Positions 32,688 to 40,560 of a stretch of 64,000 nucleotides of DNA are shown here, piece after piece. The translations under genes and the position numbers were made by a program. Positions within the stretch are counted from its first letter, which is position 1; every line of letters begins with the position of its first letter. Origin of the DNA: RBG-16-49-21 sp040768125 (GTDB taxonomy: Bacteria; Spirochaetota; UBA4802; UBA5550); the NCBI GenBank assembly GCA_040768125.1, contig JAXGNG010000006.1, positions 186,001-250,000 of the forward strand. The letters are read 5' to 3'. Under the pieces are notes generated by a model. That model made no database searches, was not told the origin of the DNA, and worked only from the letters and a program-made list of their open reading frames with translations.

Positions 32688-33773
32688 ATGATCCAGTTCG
32701 GCAATTATCAGTATCTGGCGTACATTGCCACGGTGTCGGCGGTGACGCTCCTGGCATATCTTCTCTTTCTCCTCTGGAAGCGCCGCGCCGTGGCGATGCT
32801 CACCCGGGGCATCGGGGGAAGAAGCCTGGTGCGGGGTTCCCGCGCCGCGGCGGCGGCGAAGCATGTCCTGACGGTCCTGTGCATCATCATGTTCGCCGTG
32901 ACGGCCCTCCGCCCGCGGTGGGGGGAGATAACGCGGGAGGCCCACAACGAGGGGTCCGACGTGCTGGTGGCCCTGGACGTGAGCCCCAGCATGCTGGCCC
33001 GCGACGTGGGGACGAGCAGGCTCTCCCGCGCCAAGGACGCGGTACGATGGATCGTCGAGTCTCTCCACGGGGACCGGGTGGGCCTGATCCTGTTCTCCGG
33101 AGACGCCTTTCTCCAGTGCCCCCTCACCAACGATTACGGGGCCTTCATGATGTTCCTCGACGCCGCCTCGCCGGATTCAATACGCCTCAGGGGGACCGAT
33201 ATCGGCGGGGCCCTCAGGGAGGCCCACCGCGTTTTCACGGAGAAGCGGCTCACCTCGCGGATCCTTGTTCTTATCACCGACGGCGAGGACCACGAGGGGA
33301 CCGCCGAGGAGGCGGCGCGCCTCTTCAACGAGATGGACGTCGCCGTCTACACCGTGGGCGTCGGCCGTTCCGGGGGAGAGGTGATACCCCTGGAGGGCGA
33401 GGAAGAGGGGGCCGGGGGGTACCAGCGCGACCGCGAGGGGAAGATGGTGAGGACCGCCCGGGACGCCTCGTTCCTGAAGCGGATCGCCGCCCGGACCCGG
33501 GGGAGTTACATCGACATCTCCGAAGGCTTCTCCGGCCTCCGCTTCATCATGGAGATCATCGGCGACCAGGAAAAGAACCGGTACGGGAGCCGCATCGTCC
33601 GGGAACCCCGGGAGCGGTACCAGGTCTTCACCCTTGTCCTGCTCCTGCTCCTTGCCCTTGAAGTGATGATTCCCGAGCGGGGAAGCGCCCCGGCTCCGGG
33701 AAGAACGCGCGCCGGGGGGGATATGATGGTTGACAATTCGCGCCCCCGGTGGAGACTCGCACGAAAGAAGTGA
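32688..33773 (+). CDS. batB: BatB-like von Willebrand factor A membrane protein
   Basis: A 361-residue VWA protein with two N-terminal helices (YIATVSAVTLLAYLLFLLW, HVLTVLCIIMFAVTAL), MIDAS DVSPS near 97, SFDGDAFLQCPLT-like LFSGDAFLQCPLTNDY, GTDIGGAL and ITDGEDHEG, and a C-terminal helix (VFTLVLLLLLALEVMI). It resembles BatA along its length, as usual for this pair. I chose ATG at 32688 after GGGGGAAA; the frame is open further upstream without support. Confidence 0.88.
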   Translation: MIQFGNYQYLAYIATVSAVTLLAYLLFLLWKRRAVAMLTRGIGGRSLVRGSRAAAAAKHVLTVLCIIMFAVTALRPRWGEITREAHNEGSDVLVALDVSPSMLARDVGTSRLSRAKDAVRWIVESLHGDRVGLILFSGDAFLQCPLTNDYGAFMMFLDAASPDSIRLRGTDIGGALREAHRVFTEKRLTSRILVLITDGEDHEGTAEEAARLFNEMDVAVYTVGVGRSGGEVIPLEGEEEGAGGYQRDREGKMVRTARDASFLKRIAARTRGSYIDISEGFSGLRFIMEIIGDQEKNRYGSRIVREPRERYQVFTLVLLLLLALEVMIPERGSAPAPGRTRAGGDMMVDNSRPRWRLARKK

Positions 33774-33919
33774 AGGGGGGCGTGGCTGCCCACGGGGCGG
33801 ACGCCTCCCATGGTAACTTTTCCGGGGCGGCCCGGTCTAATTCCCGTGACGGAACGATGCAGAGCCCGGGCCTTTATTGCCGCCCGGCGCCATACCGAAG
33901 GAGAACGTTTCCTGTCGTG

Positions 33920-34633
33920 TCAATCCCGCGATCCAGAGGCATACCATTCATCGTCATCCTCGCGTTCATTTCCGCCGCGTGGCTCGACCCGTATCGCGAC
34001 GCCGTCTCGAGCGGCAACAGGGAATTCCAGGAGAAGAAGTATAACGGGGCGAAGCGGTATTACCGGAAGGCCGAGCGCTACGCACCCGGCCAGGAATACA
34101 GGAAGAAGCTCTCATTCAACCAGGGCGACGCCGAGTACATGCTGGAGGATTACGAGAGTGCCGTTGCAGACTTCCGGCGCGCCCTCCAGTCCGAGGACCG
34201 GGATGTCCAGAAGAAGGCCCTCTTCAATATCGGGAACGCCCGGGTGAAGGAGGGCAACTACCGCGAGGCCGTGGAGGCCTACGTCAACGCCCTGAAGATC
34301 GATCCCGAGTACCTGCCGGCGAAAAAGAACCTCGAGCACCTTCTCAAGAAAAAGGAGAATCAAAACCAGGACGATAAAAACGACGGGAAGGACGGAAACC
34401 GGGGGCAACAGGGGCAGAAGAAGGAAAAGAAAGACCAGAAGAAGGACGCGGATAAAAAGGGCGGGAAGGGAGAGACGAACGATCCCGGTGCCGGCAGGAA
34501 GGACAGGCCCCCCGGGGGGCAGGGGATGAACCCGGAGCAGATCAGAAACATTCTCCGCTCCATGGAGAAGAGCCCGGTGAGGCGACAGAAGGGCGGCAGC
34601 GATGAGAGGAGGAGCCTTGAAAAGAGCTGGTAG
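33920..34633 (+). CDS. batC: BatC-like TPR protein with Lys-rich tail
   Basis: The likely product is 237 residues: a short membrane-targeting segment (GIPFIVILAFISAAW), three TPR-like repeats over residues ~25-125 (YRKAERYAPGQEYRKKLSFN and EAVEAYVNALKIDPEYLPAK are typical) and a low-complexity Lys/Asp/Gly tail (about 135-200). The GTG start at 33920 gives a clean signal; an ATG at 33857 would add 21 residues, and the AAGGAG at 33898 is rather far from the GTG, so the start is uncertain. It overlaps the start of batD. Confidence 0.75.
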   Translation, partial: SIPRSRGIPFIVILAFISAAWLDPYRDAVSSGNREFQEKKYNGAKRYYRKAERYAPGQEYRKKLSFNQGDAEYMLEDYESAVADFRRALQSEDRDVQKKALFNIGNARVKEGNYREAVEAYVNALKIDPEYLPAKKNLEHLLKKKENQNQDDKNDGKDGNRGQQGQKKEKKDQKKDADKKGGKGETNDPGAGRKDRPPGGQGMNPEQIRNILRSMEKSPVRRQKGGSDERRSLEKSW

Positions 34634-36242
34634 CGTCATTGTATGCGCCCTGGTGGCGCTCCTGCCCCTCGCCCTCTCCGCGGCGTCGGACCTGGAAACC
34701 GCCATCGATGATCCCTCCATCGAGTTAGGCGATTCAACGACACTGCGCGTCAGGATTCCCGGCGATGCCGACAGCGTGAAGCCCGTGAAGTACCCCTCCG
34801 TGCCGGGGCTCAGGATCGAGTACGCGGGGATGCAGCGCAGCTTCCAGTACGTGAACGGCAAGACCTGGTCGGGGGTCGAGCTTCTTTTCGCCGTGACGGG
34901 GATGCGTAAAGGCTCCTACCGGATTCCCCCGTTTATCTTCCGTCGCGGCGGGGAGACCCTGCAGTCGGACGGCGTGTCCCTTGCCGTCGTCGCGGGGGGC
35001 GGCGACGGCGCCGTTTCCTCCGTTGATCTTCGAACGGCAGTGCGGCTTTCCGCCGACGCCGCCTACGTCGGCGAGCCCGTCATCATGCGCTATTATCTTC
35101 TTTCCTCGGGGCTCCGCGCCGCCGTGCGGCAGATAAACGAGCATCCCGACACGCGGGGCTTCGCCATCAGGCAGATCGACGAGTCGCCCGGGTCGGTTTC
35201 GCTGGAAGGCGACCTCCAGGCCTCCCATGTCGTTTCCTTCGCCCTCATCCCCGCGGGACCGGGTTCTTACCGCGTCGGGGGCGGCTCCGCCACTGTTTCC
35301 GTCGAGGCACCGTCCCGCCGCGACGCCGAGGGGTTCTTCGGCCTTTCATTTCCCGGCTTCACGACCTCGCGGCTCATCGAGTTCGATACCCGGCCCCTCG
35401 CCATCAGGCCCCTCCCCGAGGGGGGGCGTCCCGAGGGTTTCCGGGGCGACGTCGGTTCCTTCACACTCCGCGCTGAGTTCAGCGACGACCAGGTCCGCGT
35501 CTTTGACGAGAAAAAGGTCACGGTGACCGTAGCGGGAAGGGGCAACCTCCTGACCATGACCCGCCCTGAATTCGAGAGGGAAGTGCCGGGCCTCAAGGTC
35601 ATCGCCGAGGAGGGAGAAGTCTCCACGGCCATCGAGGGCGGGGCCCTGAAGGGGACAAGGAAATTCACCTACACCCTGATACCCGAGAAGGCCGGGGAGA
35701 TGCGCCCCGGCCGGGTGAGACTCGCCTTCTTCGATCCCGCCGGAAAAACCTACCGGGTCGCAGAATCGAAGGAGATAGCCTTCACCGCGAAGGGAGATGC
35801 AGCTGCCCGCGGGGGGCGTTTCGACAACGAGGGCGAAGAGCGCGTGAGCTTGAATTTCCTTTACCCGGCCCTTATCATCCTTGTCGTGGCCGCCGCGGCG
35901 GTTTTCGTGGTGGTGTGGGAGCGGAAACGCTACCGCCTGGCCGCGGGGGAGGGTGATTCCATGAAGGGGGCTGCGGTGGAGAAGAAAACCGATGAGCCGG
36001 ACCATCTCGCGGCGGCGGGACGCTGCGTCCTGGGGCGCGACGGCGCCGGTTTTCTCCGCGCCGCGGAAAAATCCCTGGGCCAGATACGGCGCGAATACGG
36101 GGGACACGTTCCAGGGGACGTGGAGAAGTCCCTTGGCAGGATCAGGGATGAGATATATGCCTGCCGCTTCGGGGGCGGGAGCCTTTCACCCGAGGAGATG
36201 CGCCGGCTCCATGAGGAGCTCACGGCCCTCAGGCGCTCCTGA
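34602..36242 (+). CDS. batD: BatD-like membrane protein
   Basis: A 546-residue protein with a signal peptide (SVIVCALVALLPLALSAASD), a long beta-rich periplasmic region with BatD-type segments (IDDPSIELGDSTTLRVRI, DAAYVGEPVIMRYYLLSSG, FTYTLIPEKAGEMRPGRVRL), one helix near 425-447 (LIILVVAAAAVFVVVW) and a helical cytoplasmic tail. ATG at 34602 overlaps batC by 32 bp; a TTG at 34617, right after GGAGGA, is an alternative. It closes the moxR-Bat operon. Confidence 0.85.
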   Translation: MRGGALKRAGSVIVCALVALLPLALSAASDLETAIDDPSIELGDSTTLRVRIPGDADSVKPVKYPSVPGLRIEYAGMQRSFQYVNGKTWSGVELLFAVTGMRKGSYRIPPFIFRRGGETLQSDGVSLAVVAGGGDGAVSSVDLRTAVRLSADAAYVGEPVIMRYYLLSSGLRAAVRQINEHPDTRGFAIRQIDESPGSVSLEGDLQASHVVSFALIPAGPGSYRVGGGSATVSVEAPSRRDAEGFFGLSFPGFTTSRLIEFDTRPLAIRPLPEGGRPEGFRGDVGSFTLRAEFSDDQVRVFDEKKVTVTVAGRGNLLTMTRPEFEREVPGLKVIAEEGEVSTAIEGGALKGTRKFTYTLIPEKAGEMRPGRVRLAFFDPAGKTYRVAESKEIAFTAKGDAAARGGRFDNEGEERVSLNFLYPALIILVVAAAAVFVVVWERKRYRLAAGEGDSMKGAAVEKKTDEPDHLAAAGRCVLGRDGAGFLRAAEKSLGQIRREYGGHVPGDVEKSLGRIRDEIYACRFGGGSLSPEEMRRLHEELTALRRS

Positions 36243-36253
36243 TCGTTTTCCGG

Positions 36254-37036
36254 TTACGCGTCACCCTTGGCCTCCTGCCAGAGGCGCTCCATCTCGTCGA
36301 TCGTCATCTCCCTGAGGCTTCTTCCCTGCTCCCGGGCGCGCCGCTCCACATGCATGAAGCGCTTCCCGAATTTTTCCACGGTTCCTCGGAGGGCCTCTTC
36401 AGGGTTCACCTCGATGAAGCGAAGGAGATTGACGATGCTGAAGAGGACATCGCCCGCCTCCTCCTCGATCCTTCCCCTGTCCGACGAGGCGAGCGCCTCC
36501 TTGAACTCGGCGACCTCCTCGTCGAGCTTGGCAGCGGCGTCATCGATACGCTCCCAGTCAAAGCCGACCCGGGACACCCTCTGCTGCATGCGGTAGGCCC
36601 TGAGAAGGGCGGGAAGTCCGGCGGGAAGCCCCTCGAGAATCGAGACGCGGTGTGGCTTTTCCTTCTTTTTAAGCTCTTCCCACCTTTCCAGGACTTCGCC
36701 GGCGTTCTCCGCGCGCTCGTCGCCGAAGACGTGGGGATGACGGTGGATTATTTTCCCGATGATCGTTTCGGCCACGTCGTCCATGGAGAACCGCCCCTCC
36801 TCGCGCGCGATCTGGGCGTGGAGATAGACCTGGAGAAGGAGGTCGCCGAGCTCCTCCTTCAGGCTTTCGGGATCGCCGCTCTCGATGGCGTCGAGGAGCT
36901 CGTAGGCCTCCTCGATGAGGTGCGGGCGGAGGGACCGGTGCGTCTGCTTCCGGTCCCAGGGGCAGCCGTTTTCAGCCCTGAGGGCCGCGATGATCTCCTC
37001 GAAACGGTAGAGGGGGGGCTTTTCTTTTGTATCCAT
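36254..37036 (-). CDS. mazG: Nucleoside triphosphate pyrophosphohydrolase MazG
   Basis: MazG hydrolyses NTPs to NMP and PPi as housecleaning or stress control. The 260-residue protein has two all-alpha MazG domains. The first has NGCPWDRKQTHRSLRPHLIE near 23, EEAYELLDAIE, EELGDLLLQVYLHAQIA; the second has KLDEEVAEFKEAL and EEEAGDVLFSIVNLLRF. I chose ATG at 37036 (MDTKEKPPLYRF); an upstream in-frame ATG adds 17 basic residues without a clear ribosome site. It converges on batD with 11 bp between. Confidence 0.93.
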   Translation of the reverse strand: MDTKEKPPLYRFEEIIAALRAENGCPWDRKQTHRSLRPHLIEEAYELLDAIESGDPESLKEELGDLLLQVYLHAQIAREEGRFSMDDVAETIIGKIIHRHPHVFGDERAENAGEVLERWEELKKKEKPHRVSILEGLPAGLPALLRAYRMQQRVSRVGFDWERIDDAAAKLDEEVAEFKEALASSDRGRIEEEAGDVLFSIVNLLRFIEVNPEEALRGTVEKFGKRFMHVERRAREQGRSLREMTIDEMERLWQEAKGDA

Positions 37037-37424
37037 GGCATCATGTCGCTTCAGGTAATCAGGGCGTGGTGTGCGCCCTCGCCGCATTAACCGGGCCTTT
37101 CCCCCGTTGCGTCAATTCATTTTCGCCGATGACCCGATGCGTCAGGGGCAAAAGAGGGTGTGCCACGGAGGCGCGGAGACACGGAGCTTTGAGTCATTCT
37201 AAAAAATATGATGTATGTATTCGTGATGTGTCTCCTTGGGCCCAGGTAGACATCCGGGATGCCCTCTGGGCCTCTGTGTCTTCTTGGCGAATGGTGCAGA
37301 CACTTTTCTTCCTCGATGCCGCCGGATTGAGTAAAATCTTGACAGCGTGGCAAGCTTTGTCTAAGGTTACTCACGGCGGATCGCGCGCCGCGGGAGAGAA
37401 GTGCGCGCGAAGCGGGAGACGACA
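37037..37424. other. 388-bp intergenic region with a MITE-like element
   Basis: This gap between mazG and a small gene contains the inverted repeat at 37162-37288 (listed separately). It also holds CTTGACAGCGTGG near 37338, a possible plus-strand -35 (TTGACA) for the 37425 gene; a matching -10 is not clear (AAGGTTACT about 17 bp on). No coding frame is convincing. Confidence 0.4.
37162..37288. repeat. MITE-like inverted repeat
   Basis: The left end (GCCACGGAGGCGCGGAGACA, continuing CGGAG) and right end (CTCTGTGTCTTCTTGGC, preceded by CCTCTGGGC) are imperfect inverted repeats of about 25 bp around an AT-rich middle. 'GCCACGGAGACACAGAG' sequences recur in many unrelated bacterial genomes, so this is probably a member of a non-autonomous mobile or REP-like family. 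Confidence 0.7.
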
Positions 37425-37706
37425 ATGCAGAGGGAAATATCCTACGACGCCCTGGAATCGTTTATCGCGGGGCTGCGCGATTCCGGCATAGAAAAGATCG
37501 CCTTCGGCGAAACGAGCGAGAAGCGCCCGGAGCAGGTCGAACCGGGAATGCTCAGGCTGGTCGACATCGAGCGCGTGGAGCTCGTGGCGTACCGTGATTC
37601 CGTCATCCATAAATGCGTGCTGAACGATGTCGACCGCGACGGGCTGTTCCGGCGCCTCACGGGGGAGGGATTCGACGTGACCAGGCGCAGCAGGAATATC
37701 ACCTGA
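37425..37706 (+). CDS. Small protein of unknown function upstream of an OppD-like ATPase
   Basis: A 93-residue soluble protein (MQREISYDALESFIAGLRDS, then ELVAYRDSVIHKCVLNDVDR). GGGAG lies 8 nt before the ATG. It ends 6 bp before the ABC ATPase gene and is presumably cotranscribed. It has no signal peptide or cysteine motif. I do not recognise the family. Confidence 0.7.
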   Translation: MQREISYDALESFIAGLRDSGIEKIAFGETSEKRPEQVEPGMLRLVDIERVELVAYRDSVIHKCVLNDVDRDGLFRRLTGEGFDVTRRSRNIT

Positions 37707-37712
37707 GGGACC

Positions 37713-38678
37713 ATGGCGGCGATACTTGAAGTCACCGGCCTGAGCGTGCGGTTCCCCCATTCATCCGGGGACGTCCTGGCCGTGAGGGACCTCTCCTTCA
37801 CCCTGGAGAGCGGGCGCACCATCGCCTTTGCCGGCGAATCGGGGTGCGGGAAATCGGTCACGGCCTTCTCGATACTCCGCCTGGTGCCTCCCCCTGGGGC
37901 GATCGATTCGGGCCGCATACTCTACCGGGGCCGCGACATCCTCGCCATGACCGAGGATGAGGTGCGGAAGATCCGCGGCAAAGAGATCGCCATGATCTTC
38001 CAGGAGCCGATGACCTCCCTTAATCCCGTGTTCACAATCGGCTACCAGATCGGCGAGAGCCTGGAGCTTCACCTCGGCATGGGAAGGGCGGAGGCGGATG
38101 AGTACGCGGCGGAGCTCCTGAACAGCGTGGGCATTCCCGATCCTTCCCGGCGCCTTGGCTCCTATCCCCACGAGCTTTCGGGGGGCATGCGGCAGCGGGC
38201 GATGATCGCCATGGCCCTCTCCACGTCGCCGTCGATCCTGATAGCCGACGAACCCACCACGGCCCTGGACGTGACGATCCAGGCGCAGATACTCGATCTT
38301 CTCCTGAAGATCCAGGAGGAGCGGGAGATGTCGCTCATCCTGATCACCCATGACCTGGGCGTGGCGGCATCCATCGCGGACGAGATCGCCATCATGTACG
38401 CCGGGGAGATCGTCGAGGAGGGTGCGACCGCGGAAGTCTTCGGCGCGCCGGGGCATCCCTACACGCGGGGGCTCATGAGCGCAATTCCCCGGATCGGGGA
38501 AAAGGCCGAGAAGCTGCGGACAATACCCGGCATGGTGCCGGAGATGAAAGGCGTGCCCGGGGGGTGCGTGTTCCATCCCCGCTGCAACATGGGGATCGAG
38601 GAGTGCACGCGTGGTCCCGTGGCCCTGCGCGTCGATCCACAGGGGAGGGCGGTCCGGTGCATTCGTTACGGCGGGTGA
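37713..38678 (+). CDS. Oligopeptide/dipeptide ABC transporter ATPase (OppD/DppD-like)
   Basis: A 321-residue ATPase: Walker A GESGCGKS near 42, Q-loop IFQEPMTSLNP, signature LSGGMRQRAMIAMAL, Walker B ILIADEPTTALD, H-loop ITHDLG, and the C-terminal oligopeptide-transporter domain with GHPYTRGLM and the cysteine cluster GCVFHPRCNM then C. Normally it drives uptake of peptides with OppB, C and F. No permease, binding protein or second ATPase lies next to it, so it is an orphan here. Confidence 0.92.
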   Translation: MAAILEVTGLSVRFPHSSGDVLAVRDLSFTLESGRTIAFAGESGCGKSVTAFSILRLVPPPGAIDSGRILYRGRDILAMTEDEVRKIRGKEIAMIFQEPMTSLNPVFTIGYQIGESLELHLGMGRAEADEYAAELLNSVGIPDPSRRLGSYPHELSGGMRQRAMIAMALSTSPSILIADEPTTALDVTIQAQILDLLLKIQEEREMSLILITHDLGVAASIADEIAIMYAGEIVEEGATAEVFGAPGHPYTRGLMSAIPRIGEKAEKLRTIPGMVPEMKGVPGGCVFHPRCNMGIEECTRGPVALRVDPQGRAVRCIRYGG

Positions 38679-38690
38679 AGGGGGCGCGGG

Positions 38691-38936
38691 CTATTCCAGC
38701 TCGGCGAGTTTCCGGGCGAACTCATCCCCGCTGATTTTGCGGTTGTCCTTCATGGTGAGGTAGATTTCCTCGGCGATGATGGAGGCGATCTTCTCCTTGG
38801 CGGCGGCTTCGTCGTTTCCCGCGGCGACGAGGCGCTCGAAGGTCTCCTTGGTCGCGGGGGGGTCGTTTTCCTTTATCTGCGTTTCCACCGACTTGATGAT
38901 CAGCTTGTAGAGGTTGAAATCATCGTCAATTCCCAT
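38691..38936 (-). CDS. Small helical protein of unknown function
   Basis: An 81-residue acidic, all-helical-looking protein (DDDFNLYKLIIKSVETQIKE, then IASIIAEEIYLTMKDNRKIS). GGAGG lies 7 nt before the ATG at 38936. The 'ETFERLVAAGNDEAAAKEKI' type segment recurs in short bacterial proteins of unknown role. It ends 12 bp from the converging ABC ATPase gene. Confidence 0.72.
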   Translation of the reverse strand: MGIDDDFNLYKLIIKSVETQIKENDPPATKETFERLVAAGNDEAAAKEKIASIIAEEIYLTMKDNRKISGDEFARKLAELE

Positions 38937-39147
38937 CGTACTGCCTCCATCCCCCGTCCTCGGAACAAGCGTACTTTCCCGTCCGAATTGCATGCGTGAT
39001 GCCAGGAAAGCACTCTCCACCGGGAAGGAAATAATTTCAAGAAAAAATTACCCTCCCCCGGACGCGATTCGGCTTGACGCGCGTTTCGGGTCGTGGGAGA
39101 ATTCATCATCGTGCGGGATACCCGTGGAAGCCGGTGATGCGCCTCCA

Positions 39148-40560
39148 ATGAAACGCGATGCATATAACATTCTGATCCTTGATCCTGGATTCATTGACAG
39201 GAGCGCCATCAGGGACGCCCTTGTTAAAAGCGGATTCCATGTCCGCGTCTCCGTCAACGAGCATGAGGCCATCGGGTCCCTGGAGGGCTTCAGGCCCCAC
39301 CTGGTGCTCTGCCGTGCCAGCGAAAGGCTGATCGGCGAGGGGCGGCTCCTCTGCGGGGTCCGGGAAGCCGCCGCAATGAAGGGAATTCCCTTTGTCATCG
39401 TCTCCTCCGGCGCGGGCGCGGATTTTTTTCTGGGCGCCCTTGACCGGGGGGTCGCGCACGCCATCATCGCCCCGGTCAGCCACCATTCCCTGGTGGAGCG
39501 CCTCCGCGATATCATCGAGCGGGGGCCGATCGAGGCCCCGGAGACGGCCCTTTCGATCCGGTGCGCGCATCGGGGAAGGGAGTACTCCCTGACGGCGACC
39601 CCCGCCCAGCTCGTGAGCTTCATCCTTTCCCTCCTGGACAACGCCGTGGGACACGCTTCGGCCCTTTCCGCCCTGGTGAGGAGCAGGGACCTTCTCCACG
39701 GGAAAATCTGCGCCGCCACGGGGTTCAACGGCGCCCGGCCCCCCGGCGACGATGACCTGCGGGTGGAGGAGGAGCTCAGGCGCGCCGTGGAAAAGGGTGA
39801 ATTCATTCTTCACTACCAGCCCATCGTCGATCTCGTGGAGGACCGTGTCGCGGGCTTCGAGGCCCTTGCCCGCTGGCGCCATCCTTCCCGCGGGCTCCTC
39901 GGTCCCGCCGAGTTCATACCCGTGGCGGAGAGGACTCCCCTCATCATTCCCCTCGGCTTCTCGATAATCGAGGAGGCGTCGAGGCAGCTCCAGGCGTGGC
40001 GCGACACCATCGCCGTGGGCGGGGCGATACGGGTCGGGATCAATCTCTCGGCGAACCAGTTCGTGCATCCGGAGCTTTCCAGCAAAATCAGGACGTGCGT
40101 GAAGCGATACAGTCTCCCCCATGAGGCCGTGGGCTTCGAGATAACCGAGAGCGCCCTGATGAACGACATGGAAAGCGCCAACATGCAGCTTCTCAACCTC
40201 AAATCCTACGGCCACCCGATCTACATGGACGATTTCGGCACAGGCTATTCCTCCCTGAGCTATCTCCAGCATTTCCCCGTGGATACGCTGAAGATCGACC
40301 GCTCCTTCGTGCGCTGGATGCACATGGATGAGCAGAGCGAGCATATCGTCCGCTCCGTCGTGGGCCTGGCGCACAACCTGAACATGTCCGTCGTGGCGGA
40401 GGGAATCGAGGAGGCGTCCCACCTGCGTCTCCTCCGGGAGCTCGAGTGCGAGTACGGACAGGGGTACTACTTTTCCCCGCCCCTTGACGCGGACGATGCC
40501 GGGGAATACCTGCTGCAATCGTTCCGGAGGAGAAGGCCCCGGCGGCATCAGAGGTCGTAG
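39148..40560 (+). CDS. EAL-domain c-di-GMP phosphodiesterase with degenerate receiver
   Basis: A 470-residue cytoplasmic protein. Residues ~7-125 have the fold pattern of a response-regulator receiver (NILILDPGFIDRSAIRDALV), but the place of the phosphorylated Asp reads HLVLCRASERL, so it probably cannot be phosphorylated. Residues ~210-460 form a complete EAL domain: EALARWRHP, GINLSANQF, FEITESALMND, YMDDFGTGYSSLSYL, LKIDRSFV, VVAEGIEE and GQGYYFSPPL. All acidic metal ligands are there, so activity is expected. Its 3' end overlaps the converging comM gene by 13 bp. Start chosen at ATG 39148; no strong ribosome site is seen. Confidence 0.88.
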   Translation: MKRDAYNILILDPGFIDRSAIRDALVKSGFHVRVSVNEHEAIGSLEGFRPHLVLCRASERLIGEGRLLCGVREAAAMKGIPFVIVSSGAGADFFLGALDRGVAHAIIAPVSHHSLVERLRDIIERGPIEAPETALSIRCAHRGREYSLTATPAQLVSFILSLLDNAVGHASALSALVRSRDLLHGKICAATGFNGARPPGDDDLRVEEELRRAVEKGEFILHYQPIVDLVEDRVAGFEALARWRHPSRGLLGPAEFIPVAERTPLIIPLGFSIIEEASRQLQAWRDTIAVGGAIRVGINLSANQFVHPELSSKIRTCVKRYSLPHEAVGFEITESALMNDMESANMQLLNLKSYGHPIYMDDFGTGYSSLSYLQHFPVDTLKIDRSFVRWMHMDEQSEHIVRSVVGLAHNLNMSVVAEGIEEASHLRLLRELECEYGQGYYFSPPLDADDAGEYLLQSFRRRRPRRHQRS

